Part shown: piece by piece, positions 13,901 to 24,640 of the stretch
Layout: every line of letters begins with the position of its first letter
Position numbering within the stretch: position 1 is the first letter of the stretch
Source: Membranipora membranacea
Lineage: Eukaryota; Bryozoa; Gymnolaemata; Cheilostomatida; Membraniporidae
NCBI GenBank assembly: GCA_914767715.1
Contig: OU612070.1
Location: forward strand, 1,071,501-1,135,500
Direction: 5' to 3'
DNA length: 64,000 bases
Notes under the pieces: generated by a model
What the model saw: only the letters and a program-made list of their open reading frames with translations
What the model was told of the DNA's origin: nothing
Database searches by the model: none
Translations under genes and position numbers: made by a program

Positions 13901-14487
13901 TCAATAATAAGCAGACTGTACTGCACGCTGACCGGAGGCTTTATATTACAGTATGCTACGCTTATACTTTAATAAAGATATGACTGACTGAGATGCCTGC
14001 AGACACTAGAGTATTTCTCATTTATGGCTAAGCCGAACAATAATACGGCTTTTTTCTAAAAAATTTGTAGCGAATTGCCATAGTCGCCAGGTGACCACAA
14101 AATCCCACAGAGTAGATGAATAAATTGTGACTATGAGATATTTCCATAATCATTAAATGGATGCTTCTGACTGTACAGCTCTTATATCGGTCGAGGGGCC
14201 AGAAACTGAATAAATATTGAAGAACCAAAAGAATATCTCATCCTCCTAACGCAGATAATGCCTGTAATATGTAATCAAAAGTGGCATCAACTTCCATATC
14301 TCAGATTTCAAATCACATATTGTTTTTCTGTCAAATTTAAACCTTTTTCAATATCAGGAGTATATAACCAAGGGGTATCAGTTGATAGAGCTGAGCGTGT
14401 ACTCAAACACCACATTAGTGGGCCTCGTCGGACTTACTGTGTCATATCAGTAAAGCATATTTTCATAACAACAATCGTATCTTTTCA

Positions 14488-14769
14488 GGTGCGAGCCCAA
14501 ACCACTTTCGAGGCTGTACTGGTGAGAATACACGAACTTCAGACCTTTTCAAGCTCCCTGGTCGGACAGTAATTGGCATGGAAAAAAGCCTAGCATCTTC
14601 AATGTGCCGAACACAACGCTATGGGGCGATGTCCCTTTGGACAAATAAGAAATGCAAAGCAGCAAGGCCTTTGTGTTATTTCCATACAGGTGCCTATGAA
14701 CACAGTCCCTGTGAGCAAACTCTGACTGTGACTACATTCTGCAGTGGGGGATGGGACAAATCTTTCTAA
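14488..14769 (+). other. Unrecognised exon-like open frame
   Basis: A frame stays open for about 94 codons after a plausible acceptor (TCTTTTCAG) and ends in TAA. The peptide has several cysteines and starts GASPNHFRGCTGENTRTSD. I do not recognise it and no neighbouring exon was found. It could be a terminal exon of an unknown gene, part of a decayed repeat, or chance. Confidence 0.18.
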
Positions 14770-14954
14770 GCAACAGCTGTCAGGTCTAATGCGTCACACT
14801 CACCAACAGAATATATCACACACCCACCGAACACTCACAGATACACTATCATACGCACCAACATTGGCAGCACACTTCATGTAAGTATGTTACAAGCAGT
14901 GTACTATGCGCGGCGTCATATTCCACCGTCATGTTCCTCTTGATCATATACAAT

Positions 14955-15085
14955 CATTGGTAGCCTATAGCCTGTACCTAGCCTGGGCAGGCTGTCGTGG
15001 GTGGGGGCACCTCATTGGTCGCCTAAAGCCTGTACCTAGCCTGGGCAAGCTGTGGGTGAGGGCACATACAGCCTGCCCAGGCTAG
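14955..15085. repeat. Two tandem units of about 60 bp plus an inverted piece
   Basis: CTAGCCTGGGCAGGCTG at 14978 recurs with one change about 60 bp later and appears as an exact 17-bp inverted copy at about 15069. The flanks GCCTGTACCTAGCC and GGTGGGGGCAC also repeat. It is GC-richer than its surroundings. No function is inferred. Confidence 0.75.
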
Positions 15086-16168
15086 TCTGTACCTACATTA
15101 CGCACTTCGTCGTAACTCAGACACTACTTATCTATGGATAGGTATAACAATGTATATTCATATATATAGTTAGGCCTTATATATACATATAGGCATAGGC
15201 CTATTACACAATACTTGATAGATACTTGATAGATATTTAATTTATTGACAATCATTATTATTATAATCATTATTATTACTTTAATTAAACATTACAAGGT
15301 TAGATAGATATTATATATATATATAATATATATATCCAATCTAATGAATGATGATGAAGCAAAATCTATTGGCTGGATCAATGAACTAAGGTTTAGTTCA
15401 TTGGCTGGATCAATGGGTAAGTTGTAATACTAATAGAATGAACTCTCACTCTTTGGTTGGAGCAGGGAGAATGGAAGGGTTCCCTGGTTGGAGTAACTCA
15501 CTTCACTACTAACTATTAACTTACTAATTATTACAACAACCAACTTACTCCTTGAATTGATTATTATGAAGAATGATTGATCCAATTGGATACATTGCTC
15601 AACAAATACCTGTGTGTGGTGAGGTTAAGCTGGTTAAACCCTCATGGAAACTTCAAATAGGGCTCTGAGTTACAGATAGATAAGTATGGAAAGGCTGAAA
15701 ATGGTTTTTTCTATGAGCAATCAATCATGCTCTCCATAACAAATCTTTTTGTCCTGAATAAATAAACCATGATTGACTCAGTAGCACCAGATTCTTAAGT
15801 TTTCTGGTACTGTGATCAATGGTATCAAACTCATTCATACCAGTAAAAGATCTGTTATGGACAACAGGCTAAACTTCCACCTTTTTCAAATAGCCTTCGA
15901 TCTAATGTTGTAGATTTTTCGAAATGTTTTTATAAACAATAACCACTAACAAGGTTGATGAGTTGTAATCTCACATGCTAAATAGAAACAACTATTTTGA
16001 TTTGCGACATCTGGGACTGGTTCACAGTAGCTGGATAGTGGTTTCTTGAGAGTCGACAAACTTTTCTATCACCGTGACGGTCAATTAGCAGGCCTAATTG
16101 CACTACAATATCAAAGCAATCACCTCAGAGACAGATTTGGTATCAGACCATTTCTCAACAACTTGGTA

Positions 16169-18415
16169 ATGGCAGAAATCTGTGATGACTTTGCTGAAAG
16201 TATAGATGAAAATCTTGACTATGATGATGATGACCATGGTGATGATGGTGGTGGTGTTCTCTTTGATAAAGCTGCTGGACACCTTCCTCAGGTCCTGGCA
16301 AAAGTTACAGTGTCTGATGAAAATCTGCTGTACCTTTATGCCAGATTCAAACAAGCTACTGAAGGACCTTGTAACACTTCCAGACCAGGACTTTTTGAGT
16401 TCCAAGCTAAGAAGAAATGGGATTCATGGAACACCATCAAAAATATGCCAAGAGAGCAGGCTAGAACTGAATATGTGGCAAAGATAAAGCTGTTGGACCC
16501 TGAGTGGACGCCTGAAAAACACAAATCACCTAGTTCAAGTAAGTGGAGCCATAGAAATGTGGCAGGTTCTTAAGAACTAGGCTTAATAATAATTAGGGCA
16601 CTCCACTGTATTGCCACCTGATCTTTAGAGGGAAGTGATGAACCTCGCAATCAGACTCAAAATCACTACTCACTGGCTTGGGTGAATGGTTACTATGTAA
16701 GCGCAGTATTGGATAATCTTTAATCAAAACACAATTGTTGCTTTATTCCTTACTGTCTCGTGAAAATGATTTCTGGTGAGGCGGGAAACTTAACTTGAGG
16801 TTCGCCACAATACAATGAAGATAAGCTTATTGGGCCATTGACATTTAATTACAACAGTTGATATAAGTCCTATAAATCGATTTATCTCTATAGCCCAACC
16901 TGTTTTGGTCAAGCTAGGGTGTAGGCCTCCTTTCTGTCAGCAAGAAGGTTGTGACTAGGTTTCAAACAAACACTACACTACACAGCAACATTAAGTCATG
17001 ACCCTCAATTTTCATCACATTCAATTCTGCTTTACTGTTATTATTAAAAACACAGCACAATGTCATTTTTACCAGAGGCCAGCTGGGTTAGTGTAAGCTC
17101 TATGGCCACAACAGAAGAAGACCTTTTACCAGATAATCAGAAGACAGCTTTTGATTGGTGTAAAGATGGCAAACTAGAACCGATGAGGAAATGTATGAAT
17201 GAGAAGAAAGTGGACTCAAATAGTTCTGATGATGAGGGTAACCGAGTTATATACCAAGAGATGAATATGCTCAAAATCTATAAATCCATCATGAGTAGCA
17301 ACAGATTCAGGCATAGTCCTGAATAGATTGGTATTGGTTAAAGCTAATATTGAACCTAAAACTCAATATTGGTCTATTCAAATTATCTACATATCACATT
17401 TTGACATACATTGGTTGTAGTTTTATTTAAACCACTGCTGCCACACAGCCAAATGTGTGCTTGTAGAATTCTGTATAGCTCAAAACTAATAAAATGATGC
17501 TGCAATCTCAGCATTGTCACCTAATGAGCAAATAATCTCCACAAACTGATCGTCAAAATTAGGGTATGAAATTAATTATCTACCGACTCACTAGTGCAAA
17601 CTGTACACGTCATAAGCTTGTGCGTAGATTTCATGCCCTGATTTTGAAGATCAGTTTGTGCAAATTATTTGCCCATTAGGTGACAATTATGAGATTTAAG
17701 TCTCAATTAATTATCTTGGAACTATGCAGAATTCGATGAGCACAAATTTGCATGAGTGGCAGCAGTAGTTTAAGGTCTAGTATAGAATGGCACTGATAAA
17801 TAATTAAATTTAGCTTAAAACTCTATACAGTCTGCAGGACTACAACATTATCATGTGAGATACACCTGGTACTTTGTATCATTATGTACCAGCATATTCT
17901 CCAAACCAGAAATATATTAGATGGTATCATTTAATGGTATGTGCGGGCCAAAATAACGGGTTAGTGAGACAATAAAACGCGTTGCAAATATCACCCTTGT
18001 TCACTAAAGTAAGATCTCAAAGTTTGCCCCATCATTGAAACTGAACAGTGAAGGAATACATTTACTCTGGCTGGTTTTATTGAGATGTTTTGTTTTATTA
18101 AGTTTCCCTTGAGTTCCTATAATATATCCAATTATCATGTTTATTCCAGGGATGACCTTGTTACACTGGGCTTGTGATCGAGGTCATCCAGATATTGTCC
18201 GGTACTTGATCCAGAATGAAGCAAACATTAATCAAACAGACAGTGAGGGACAAACAGCCCTGCATTATGCCTGTGCTTGTGGACACGCCGATATAGCTCG
18301 GTTATTAATAGAAAACAAGGCGGATCTCACGATTCAGGACTCAGAGGGAGAGACAGCACTTCAGATGAGTGACAATGATGAAGTGAAGAATCTTCTGTCC
18401 ACATGGGCATCTTGA
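16169..18415 (+). CDS. ACBD6: Acyl-CoA-binding domain protein 6 (ACB domain plus ankyrin repeats)
   Basis: Three exons, 16169-16538, 17076-17237 and 18150-18415 (TGA), give 265 residues with matching phases. An acidic N-terminus (residues 1-30) precedes an acyl-CoA-binding domain at about 32-115: LFDKAAGHL, LLYLYARFKQATEGPCN, GLFEFQAKKKWDSW, KIKLLDPEW. The tyrosine/lysine ligand motifs YLYARFKQ and KKKWDSW are intact. A linker with AFDWCKDGKLEPM follows, then two ankyrin repeats, LLHWACDRGHPDIVRYLI and ALHYACACGHADIARLLI. Order and length fit ACBD6 (about 280 residues), which binds long-chain acyl-CoA and supports lipid and protein acylation. The ATG was chosen because the acidic stretch starts there; the frame is open a little further upstream without another ATG. 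A foldback element lies in intron 2. This is the only complete copy; a broken one is at 31897-33240. Confidence 0.92.
17431..17769. mobile_element. Foldback MITE flanked by TTAA
   Basis: About 340 bp with inverted arms of about 150 bp at 80-90% identity. The left end is ACCACTGCTGCCAC and the right end is GTGGCAGCAGTAGT. TTAA lies directly outside both ends, the target duplication used by piggyBac-type elements. There is no coding capacity. It sits in ACBD6 intron 2, in a block absent from duplication copy 2. Confidence 0.8.
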
Positions 18416-18951
18416 AATAAATGATAATCAAGTTTGAATCAAAGAAGACTGAAAACAATTCATATTTTGAGGATTATTTATTACAGCAAACCTTTATCAT
18501 ATATCACTAGACAAATCCTTCTCCCTTTATATTCATATCATTATTTGTTTATTCTTAGTGTCAAAGTTCTTTCATGTAGCACTAAATCTGTACGGTGCGA
18601 TGCGGCATAATGAAGCAGTCTTCTATAAGTCACACAGGATATGATATTGTTTCACCATATTGTTATGATATGCATTTTAGCGTTTGCTGTGCCATATCGT
18701 TTATATTTTTTTTTTTCATTAAGATTCCATATTTTTGTTCAATTCAGTTCTTCCACCGTGGCTGTGAGTCATATGGAGCTGTATTCCTGTATTGTACCAT
18801 GAGTATAGTAGTTACTCGTGGTGGTCTGTAGTCCACACCATGAACATTGAGTGCATTCATCAAGAGAGAGTTTTTCTGTTTCTACGTTTGTAATACTTTC
18901 TCGATTAAAAATTAAAAGAGATGAGCAGTGGAAATTGCATTAACCAACACC

Positions 18952-20609
18952 TATGGAAATCAGGAGCGACATGCCAAATGCTAAAGTTACAAAAATGCTA
19001 AATGCAAAATGCTAAATTGATCAGAGGGGACACAACTCCCTTGATTCAGATTGTAAATATGGTTATCTATCCTACAAAAATACAAGCACAATTTGTCATT
19101 CATCTATTCACAAGCAGGGGGGTCTTTCAATTAGAAACAGCCAAAATCGCAATATGATCGCTCACTCACTGAGTGGGTGAGACCTGCTAGGGGTCTCGCT
19201 TTTAGATCGCTCACTCTTTGATGGAGCTATATAGATTCTGAGTGAGCGATCTGAGAACGAATTTGTCTAATTGAAACACCAAGTGAGCGATAATTTTGAG
19301 CGATGTGGTAGTGATAATTTGCTTTAGTAAAGTATCACTCATTCTAATTGAAAGACCCCCCAGGCAACTATCATGGGTCGATGAAAAAGATTTTCCCCTC
19401 ATTGTTTTATACCCCTACCATAGTTGAAGCCTGAAAGTCGGAAATAAATCTTTCATATATGTGACAAGCTGTTAAAATGGCCACAATGGACTTGCCACTC
19501 GCCAGATGTTCACATGTAATATGTAGGTAATGATGACAGTACAGCACGTTAGTGAAAGTTTGCACTGTCTTCATACTTCTTTTGACCTGCATAATTCATT
19601 CATTGAATCGAAACAGTCAAACGAGTAACAGGGGAACTTGTTGCTTAAAATACCTGCAGAAGGCAAGTGAATGAGCGTGTTACCCAGTTACTGTGGTTGT
19701 GGTAGCATATTGCTTGCTAGCACAATGAAGCCATATTTTGATCAGTGAAGCATAAGCATCAGTTTTTCCTTTCTAGGGGGTATAATTATTAGTCTATGGG
19801 TCTGTTATGAATTGGACAATGTTAATATGATTCATGTCTGAAGTCCGGCTTGATGTTGCCCTGAGACTTTGCTAAATGCTATCCGGGGTTATTCGAGGCT
19901 GATACGTGTTCATGTTGTCTTACTTTAAGTTTCAGACGAAGATGAGCATAATGAAATTGGACAAGTATTTCCAAATAGCAGGCTTTAAAGATTTAATATT
20001 CCGACAATAAAATGATACAATATGTATATATACAGCATTGGGGTTTCCGTGTTGTCCAACTCTCTCTACCCCTTGAGCAAATACTGGACAGTTATTATTT
20101 TCATATAATTTGTGTACTATACATGTACAACAATTTGAATATGTTTTGCGTGGGATCGAAAGCAGGAGATGGCAATCTCACCTGACATTGATGGCTTAGC
20201 ATCATATTATCTCAATACTCAATATGATCCCAATAATGATATGTATGTCATCAGGGAGAATTCTCCCTGATGTCAGCGGACATGTACAACTGACATTGAT
20301 TACATTGGTTGGTTGGAATACCACAGCACCTAGCGATGCAGAGTGTGATATAAAAGGAATTACTGGATTGGGGGCTGTCATAAACTGAGTAAGTCACCAT
20401 GGTAGGCCAATTAGTAGCATGATATGACACACGGTATTTATTTGAGTCGTGTCTTTGTCCTGATGGAGGACAACATATCACAACTCAAAACAGTGCAACA
20501 CCATCTGAACCACAAGAATTGTGTCCTCTCTGAACAAATTGGCATTTAGCATTTGGCATTTTTGTGCCTTTAGCATTTGGCATTTAGCATGTTGCTCCTG
20601 ATTTCCATA
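18952..20609. mobile_element. 1.66-kb TIR element inserted in duplication copy 1
   Basis: The ends TATGGAAATCAGGAGC and GCTCCTGATTTCCATA are perfect inverted repeats, extended by subterminal GGCATTTAGCATTTGGCA-type runs. The hexamer AACACC lies directly outside both ends. The corresponding place in copy 2 (about 33926-33935) reads straight through, so an empty site is present in the window. No transposase frame is evident, so the element is non-autonomous. It contains another MITE at 19117-19361. Confidence 0.85.
19117..19361. mobile_element. MITE family B, nested copy
   Basis: The termini GGGGGGTCTTTCAATTAGAA and TTCTAATTGAAAGACCCCCC are exact inverted repeats, 245 bp apart. The interior is rich in GATCGCTCACT and GTGAGCGAT, making further internal pairing. 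A degenerate relative is at 8396-8556. It is nested in the larger TIR element. Confidence 0.9.
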
Positions 20610-20975
20610 AACACCATCTCCTGTTGGAAAAAAGATCGGAGACTAAAATAAGAAATTAAAGCATAGCTGCCAAATTTTTTACCGGTAATAAAAAGAATTT
20701 CCCTGCCGAAATCCATATACTTGAGTACACTCAATATTATTTTTGGCAAACGGGTCAACTCAACAAGAGCTTTTTTGTAGTCATCCATTACCAGTTTTAT
20801 GTTTGGTAACTATGACTGAACTTAAACTCACTAAATTATGAGAACTCATCATATCTAAAATTGATAAAATTTCATGATTTGAAATTCTCATCAGCATCAG
20901 TCAGCCATTGATCAGGATACATTTAACACAAAGGAGATTCTCAAACATTGAAAAACATACCTAACTCTGATCACC

Positions 20976-22513
20976 TCAAAAAAATACCTGTAGACCGGTG
21001 ATAGCCCTTCCCAGAATGAGTGCATGTACATCATGAGTACCCTCATAATATGTATTAACAGTCTCTAGATTTACCATGTGTCTGATGACATGATACTCAT
21101 CCACGATACCATTACCTCCATGCATGTCACGGTACGGCCTAGTAGCTTCCAATGCCTGTAATAAGATATATATCAATCTATATTTTGAGATGACTGAAAT
21201 GAGACGAATAAGCTCGCTAGTAGGATTAGAGTAAGCATTGAGACTTAATGAAAGTCATGTACTCTTGGATGAAGGAAGCATAACTCCATCCAACAAACGA
21301 CTGATCACAGTAATTAGTATGATACTCTATATACTATAGTATATTATGTATATATATATATATATACATCAGATATTCAAACATAGGTTTTTTATTCAAG
21401 TAACCAACGATTGATGACTATTTGTATAAAGGCCTTTCCAAATTTGAACAACATTGATCTCAATCTTATTTATATTAACAAATCTAAATTATGAGTCTTC
21501 GTTTTGGTAGTGATCACGGACCTGGAAAGTTTACATTACATATCCTGTATTTATATTTATCATCAAATTATTTTGGTTATTTACGTCTTTAACTCCTTGC
21601 TTCAACGGAGCATTTATTACCAAAAGGGTGTTGAGGTTAAGTATGGACTACACAAAAACGATAATGATAACCCTTGTGTATGGGCGGAGAGATTGTGTTG
21701 GCACCAGTGCCAGTCCCCTCAACAAACATAATTATAGCTCCATGCAATGCAATTGATGTTTTTGATGGTAGTTTCACCAAAGTGTGTTTGTGCAGGAACA
21801 ATCTATTATTGATACTTGTTGCGGGGGCTCCGACCCGCCACTCTGGCGGCGTCTATCGCATGGGAGTGAACAGCAAACATGCTAACACCACACCACCCCC
21901 TCCCCCCAAAATAGAGAATTCATTGCTTATTAGCAGGCAAGTTATTTACTACGCCGTGTCATGCAATCAGATCCCTATTAACCACATGCCCTCTATAGTT
22001 GGTGCAAGTCCAGTGGTCGAGTGCCCCAGTGGTCGAGTGCCCCAGTGGTCGAGTGCCCCAGTGGTCGAGTGCCACAGTGGTCGAGTGCCCCAGTGGTCGA
22101 GTGCCCCAGTGGTCGAGTGCCCCAGTGGTCGAGTGCCCCAGTGGTCGAGTGCCCCAGTGGTCGAGTGCCCCAGTGGTCGAGTGCCCCAGTGGTTGAGGGA
22201 ACTGGGGCACTCGACCACTGGACTTGCACCAACTACAGAAGGCTTGTGCTTTTAACCATTCAACCGCTGCCAGCCTATTAGTACAGCATACATATATCAG
22301 GGTTATAAGAGCTTTCATGGTCCATTGCTGGAAACCCTGATCACTTCCGTACAGCCAACAGCCCCTCGATTATATATAATAATAATATATAATAATCATG
22401 ATAAAATTTAACACAATCTAACCTTACCACAGTTGTTTCCCTTGACTAAAGATATCATCTCAGGAGGGCACAAGTCCTGATCTTTCAATCTACCTACTTG
22501 AAGTGATTCCACA
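20976..22513 (-). pseudogene. GCDH: Glutaryl-CoA dehydrogenase remnant: last two exons only
   Basis: Two blocks match the last exons of the complete gene at 34308-39113. The terminal one (21155-20976) is still open and reads [19 protein letters not shown], then [16 protein letters not shown], with one extra tyrosine codon next to the catalytic glutamate motif. The penultimate one (about 22513-22426) reads [19 protein letters not shown] but has lost the AG acceptor, which is intact at 35555-35556 in the complete copy. No exon 1-6 equivalents lie upstream, where unrelated DNA begins at about 22546. This is the orphan 3' end produced by the ACBD6-GCDH segmental duplication. Confidence 0.88.
21996..22235. 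repeat. Hairpin element enclosing a 16-bp minisatellite
   Basis: Perfect or near-perfect inverted arms of about 35 bp begin TAGTTGGTGCAAGTCC and end GGACTTGCACCAACTA. Between them the unit AGTGGTCGAGTGCCCC is repeated about 11-12 times. The inverted arms themselves contain a unit, so the array seems to have grown from the arm. Duplication copy 2 lacks the whole block at the equivalent site (about 35320). Long frames here in several phases are only the repeat translated. Confidence 0.92.
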
Positions 22514-23095
22514 AAAAGAAAAAATACATATGTAGTCATGTTTGACCAAGGAGTCTCTAACTCCTTGTATGACAGGGCATAATTAAATTAGGAAACAAAA
22601 ACTTGAGAAAACTGATGAGAAAATGTTCAAAAACAGATGCAGTTTTAGGGTGTTTCAGCCAAGAAATTGGCCACAGGGATCTAAGTGTAACAGGGAGAGA
22701 CATCATCTCATGTCTACTGTGATTGGCACTCAGATTTGAAAAATATCCATGAAAATATTGTTGAGTGTGAAAATGTCGAATTAAAATTGTTGACGAAAAG
22801 AGCACACGTGAGTTGTAGGAACCAGATCTTGAATTAGCTGCTTACAGAGTAGAAGTCAATAGATTATGAAATGTTGTTTTATTGTTCCGGAATAGATTTA
22901 AAAACACTAATAATAGCTTTTGTGTGAGCAGTTTTTCGTCAAAATTCTGATCTTGTTGACCACCACAGAGAAGGCTTTCGGGATAAGTTACCATGAATTT
23001 TCCAGCAGAGAATTTTGTCACACTCAATCCCTCCATAGAATATAGCGCAACAAACATGTTATAATTGTGGTATATTTATATATATTACATAAAAA

Positions 23096-23480
23096 TTAGG
23101 GGTCCTCCCCATGCTCCCTCCTTGCTTTTTTTAATCTGGCCTCACCGGAATTTGAAATAGGGCCTCTCGCGTTGAGATCAAACACTCCAGCCACGCTGGG
23201 CCGCTGAAGCTTGCAAAGCTTCAGTGTGAAATAATCCAGGTGTTTAAATTTAATGATGTAGTGGGTGTCAGTAGTAATAAATAGGTACAAAAAAAAGCAG
23301 GTCAAACCACCAAGTAGAAAAGAGATGATATCTAAATGAAATCTGTCTTCACTGGGATTGGAACTCGGCCTCTCGCGCAACAAGCAGGTTATAATTGTGA
23401 TATATGTAAAATTAACGGGTTACACCCATGTACCTCTATGCTTTTTTTTGTCTCAACCGGGATTTGAACTTGCGCTGAGC
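23096..23480 (-). repeat. Possible tRNA-derived repeat fragments, reverse orientation
   Basis: Three B-box-like segments occur on the minus strand, for example AAGTTCAAATCCCGG near 23465, AGTTCCAATCCCAGTG near 23350 and TTTCAAATTCCGGTG near 23145. Two are followed by CGCGAGAGGCC-like sequence and A-rich runs. This suggests fragments of a second tRNA-derived SINE family, but no complete head was found. Confidence 0.4.
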
Positions 23481-23934
23481 TTTCTCCAATGATTTTAACA
23501 TACTAAGAGCCATTGATAGAGTTTTGCTCAGCGAATAATCCTCGTTTGTCTTTCATGTAGATTTCTCACCTGTGACATTAGTTGGTAGTGTGTAATCTTA
23601 CCCCTTATCTGTGACATCGCTGCTCAGGAGGTCTTCATCAGTGCACTAGTCCCATGGCCCCTTGATCTCCTCAACTACTTTATCCTCTGAATGTTATCAA
23701 TGATTCCTATAGTATAGTTGATGATAACATTCTTTATGTCGCTGGCAAGAGAAATTAGGGATACAGAAGACCCACCTGGCAGGAAGGCTGTGATTTTCTG
23801 TACCTCTTGTTAAACAATTGATGGATTAGAATTTACTTTTTTACCTTTGTTGAATAGGTTCAGAGAACGTGTATGTTTTACCTCTCCTACAGTCGTGATT
23901 CAAAGGCCCTTCATGAACTGCCATTACTTTTGAA

Positions 23935-24177
23935 GTAGGAGGTAGCTCAGTTGGTTAGAGCGCTTGCCCTCTAGGTCGCAAGCATTGGAAGTCCTGGGTT
24001 CGAATCCCATTGAGGTCTACGGACTACTGGGTTCATATGATGCCACAGGTGTGCTCCGACCTGCCTGCAAACTGAGAGCAACTTGGAGTCGAATACGGCG
24101 GTGGCGTCCTTAAGGCACTGATATTTCTCAGTCCTTGGACAGAGACAACACTTGCAATTTTAACCCACATTTTTTAT
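23935..24177 (+). mobile_element. tRNA-derived SINE (family S), full-length
   Basis: The head has a tRNA A box (TAGCTCAGTTGGTTAGAG) and B box (GGTTCGAATCC) at normal spacing and a T arm TGGG-loop-CCCA. The anticodon stem CTTGC/GCAAG closes a loop of about 10 nt, so it is not a working tRNA. About 160 bp of unrelated body follows, ending in TTTTAACCCACATTTTTT. A truncated copy lies at 7172-7290. It is probably transcribed by Pol III from the internal promoter and mobilised by a partner LINE. Confidence 0.85.
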
Positions 24178-24419
24178 GACACGGGCAATGTCACATTAGT
24201 ACCGTAGTATAGACTTCTTACTTCCTGCACATAGACAGCACCATTTTCATATATGGTTATATAACACCTTGAACTCGGATTACCATGTATGACACTGTCG
24301 GATATTTGACCCACTTGAGGCCAAAAACCCAAGCAGAACAGACACTTTGTTTTTCTCATTGCTACTCATGTTTATTTTGTATGGAGCTAACCTCTTCCTA
24401 TTGATAAAGGCGGCAACTA

Positions 24420-24640
24420 AACATATTGAGAGCCCCAAATATTGTGACCCAACCCCCAAAATTGTCCCCTCAGCCCCATATTGTGAGCCTTGGTCCCGGA
24501 TGCCTGGCCCCAAACGCAAAATGTGGAGTCTCAAACCCCTAAATTGGAGGCCCAAACCCCAAATGTTGAGCCAAAAACCCCAAGATGCGAACTCCAGTTT
24601 TTACTGCCAAACCCCAAATTGTGGGCCCCAAAACTCATCA
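24420..24640. repeat. Degenerate tandem repeat of about 20 bp
   Basis: Imperfect repeats around CCCCAAATTGTGGGCCC occur about ten times with spacing near 18-25 bp. Open frames on both strands here follow from the repeat and look like no known protein. Confidence 0.65.

Larger units (their letters stand above)
10912..16168. other. Intergenic region between CEP170-like and ACBD6
   Basis: The two genes face away from each other, so this 5.3 kb must hold both promoters. I found no exon series resembling a known protein. It contains one exon-like open frame (14488-14769), a GCCTGGGC-rich repeat (14955-15085) and AT-rich simple sequence around 15230-15330. A TATATAAG at about 12027 has no gene placed behind it. 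Confidence 0.5.
16465..22545. repeat. Segmental duplication, copy 1
   Basis: This runs from the 3' part of ACBD6 exon 1 to the intron upstream of the GCDH remnant, and matches 31897-35590 in the same orientation. Shared blocks include the end of ACBD6 exon 1, exon 2, 18497-18945 with 33510-33930, 20615-21720 with 33935-35040, and 22240-22545 with 35320-35590. Copy 1 is longer because it has the elements at 18952-20609 and 21996-22235, and because copy 2 lacks the ACBD6 exon 3 block. Confidence 0.88.

Noticed and set aside
21959-22318. Several overlapping frames rich in VVECPSGR or GALDHWGTRPL
   Set aside because: All are translations of the 16-bp minisatellite in different phases and strands.
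23935-24010. A functional tRNA gene
   Set aside because: The A and B boxes and T arm are good, but the anticodon loop is about 10 nt, the acceptor stem pairs poorly, and the segment continues into a SINE body shared with 7172-7290.
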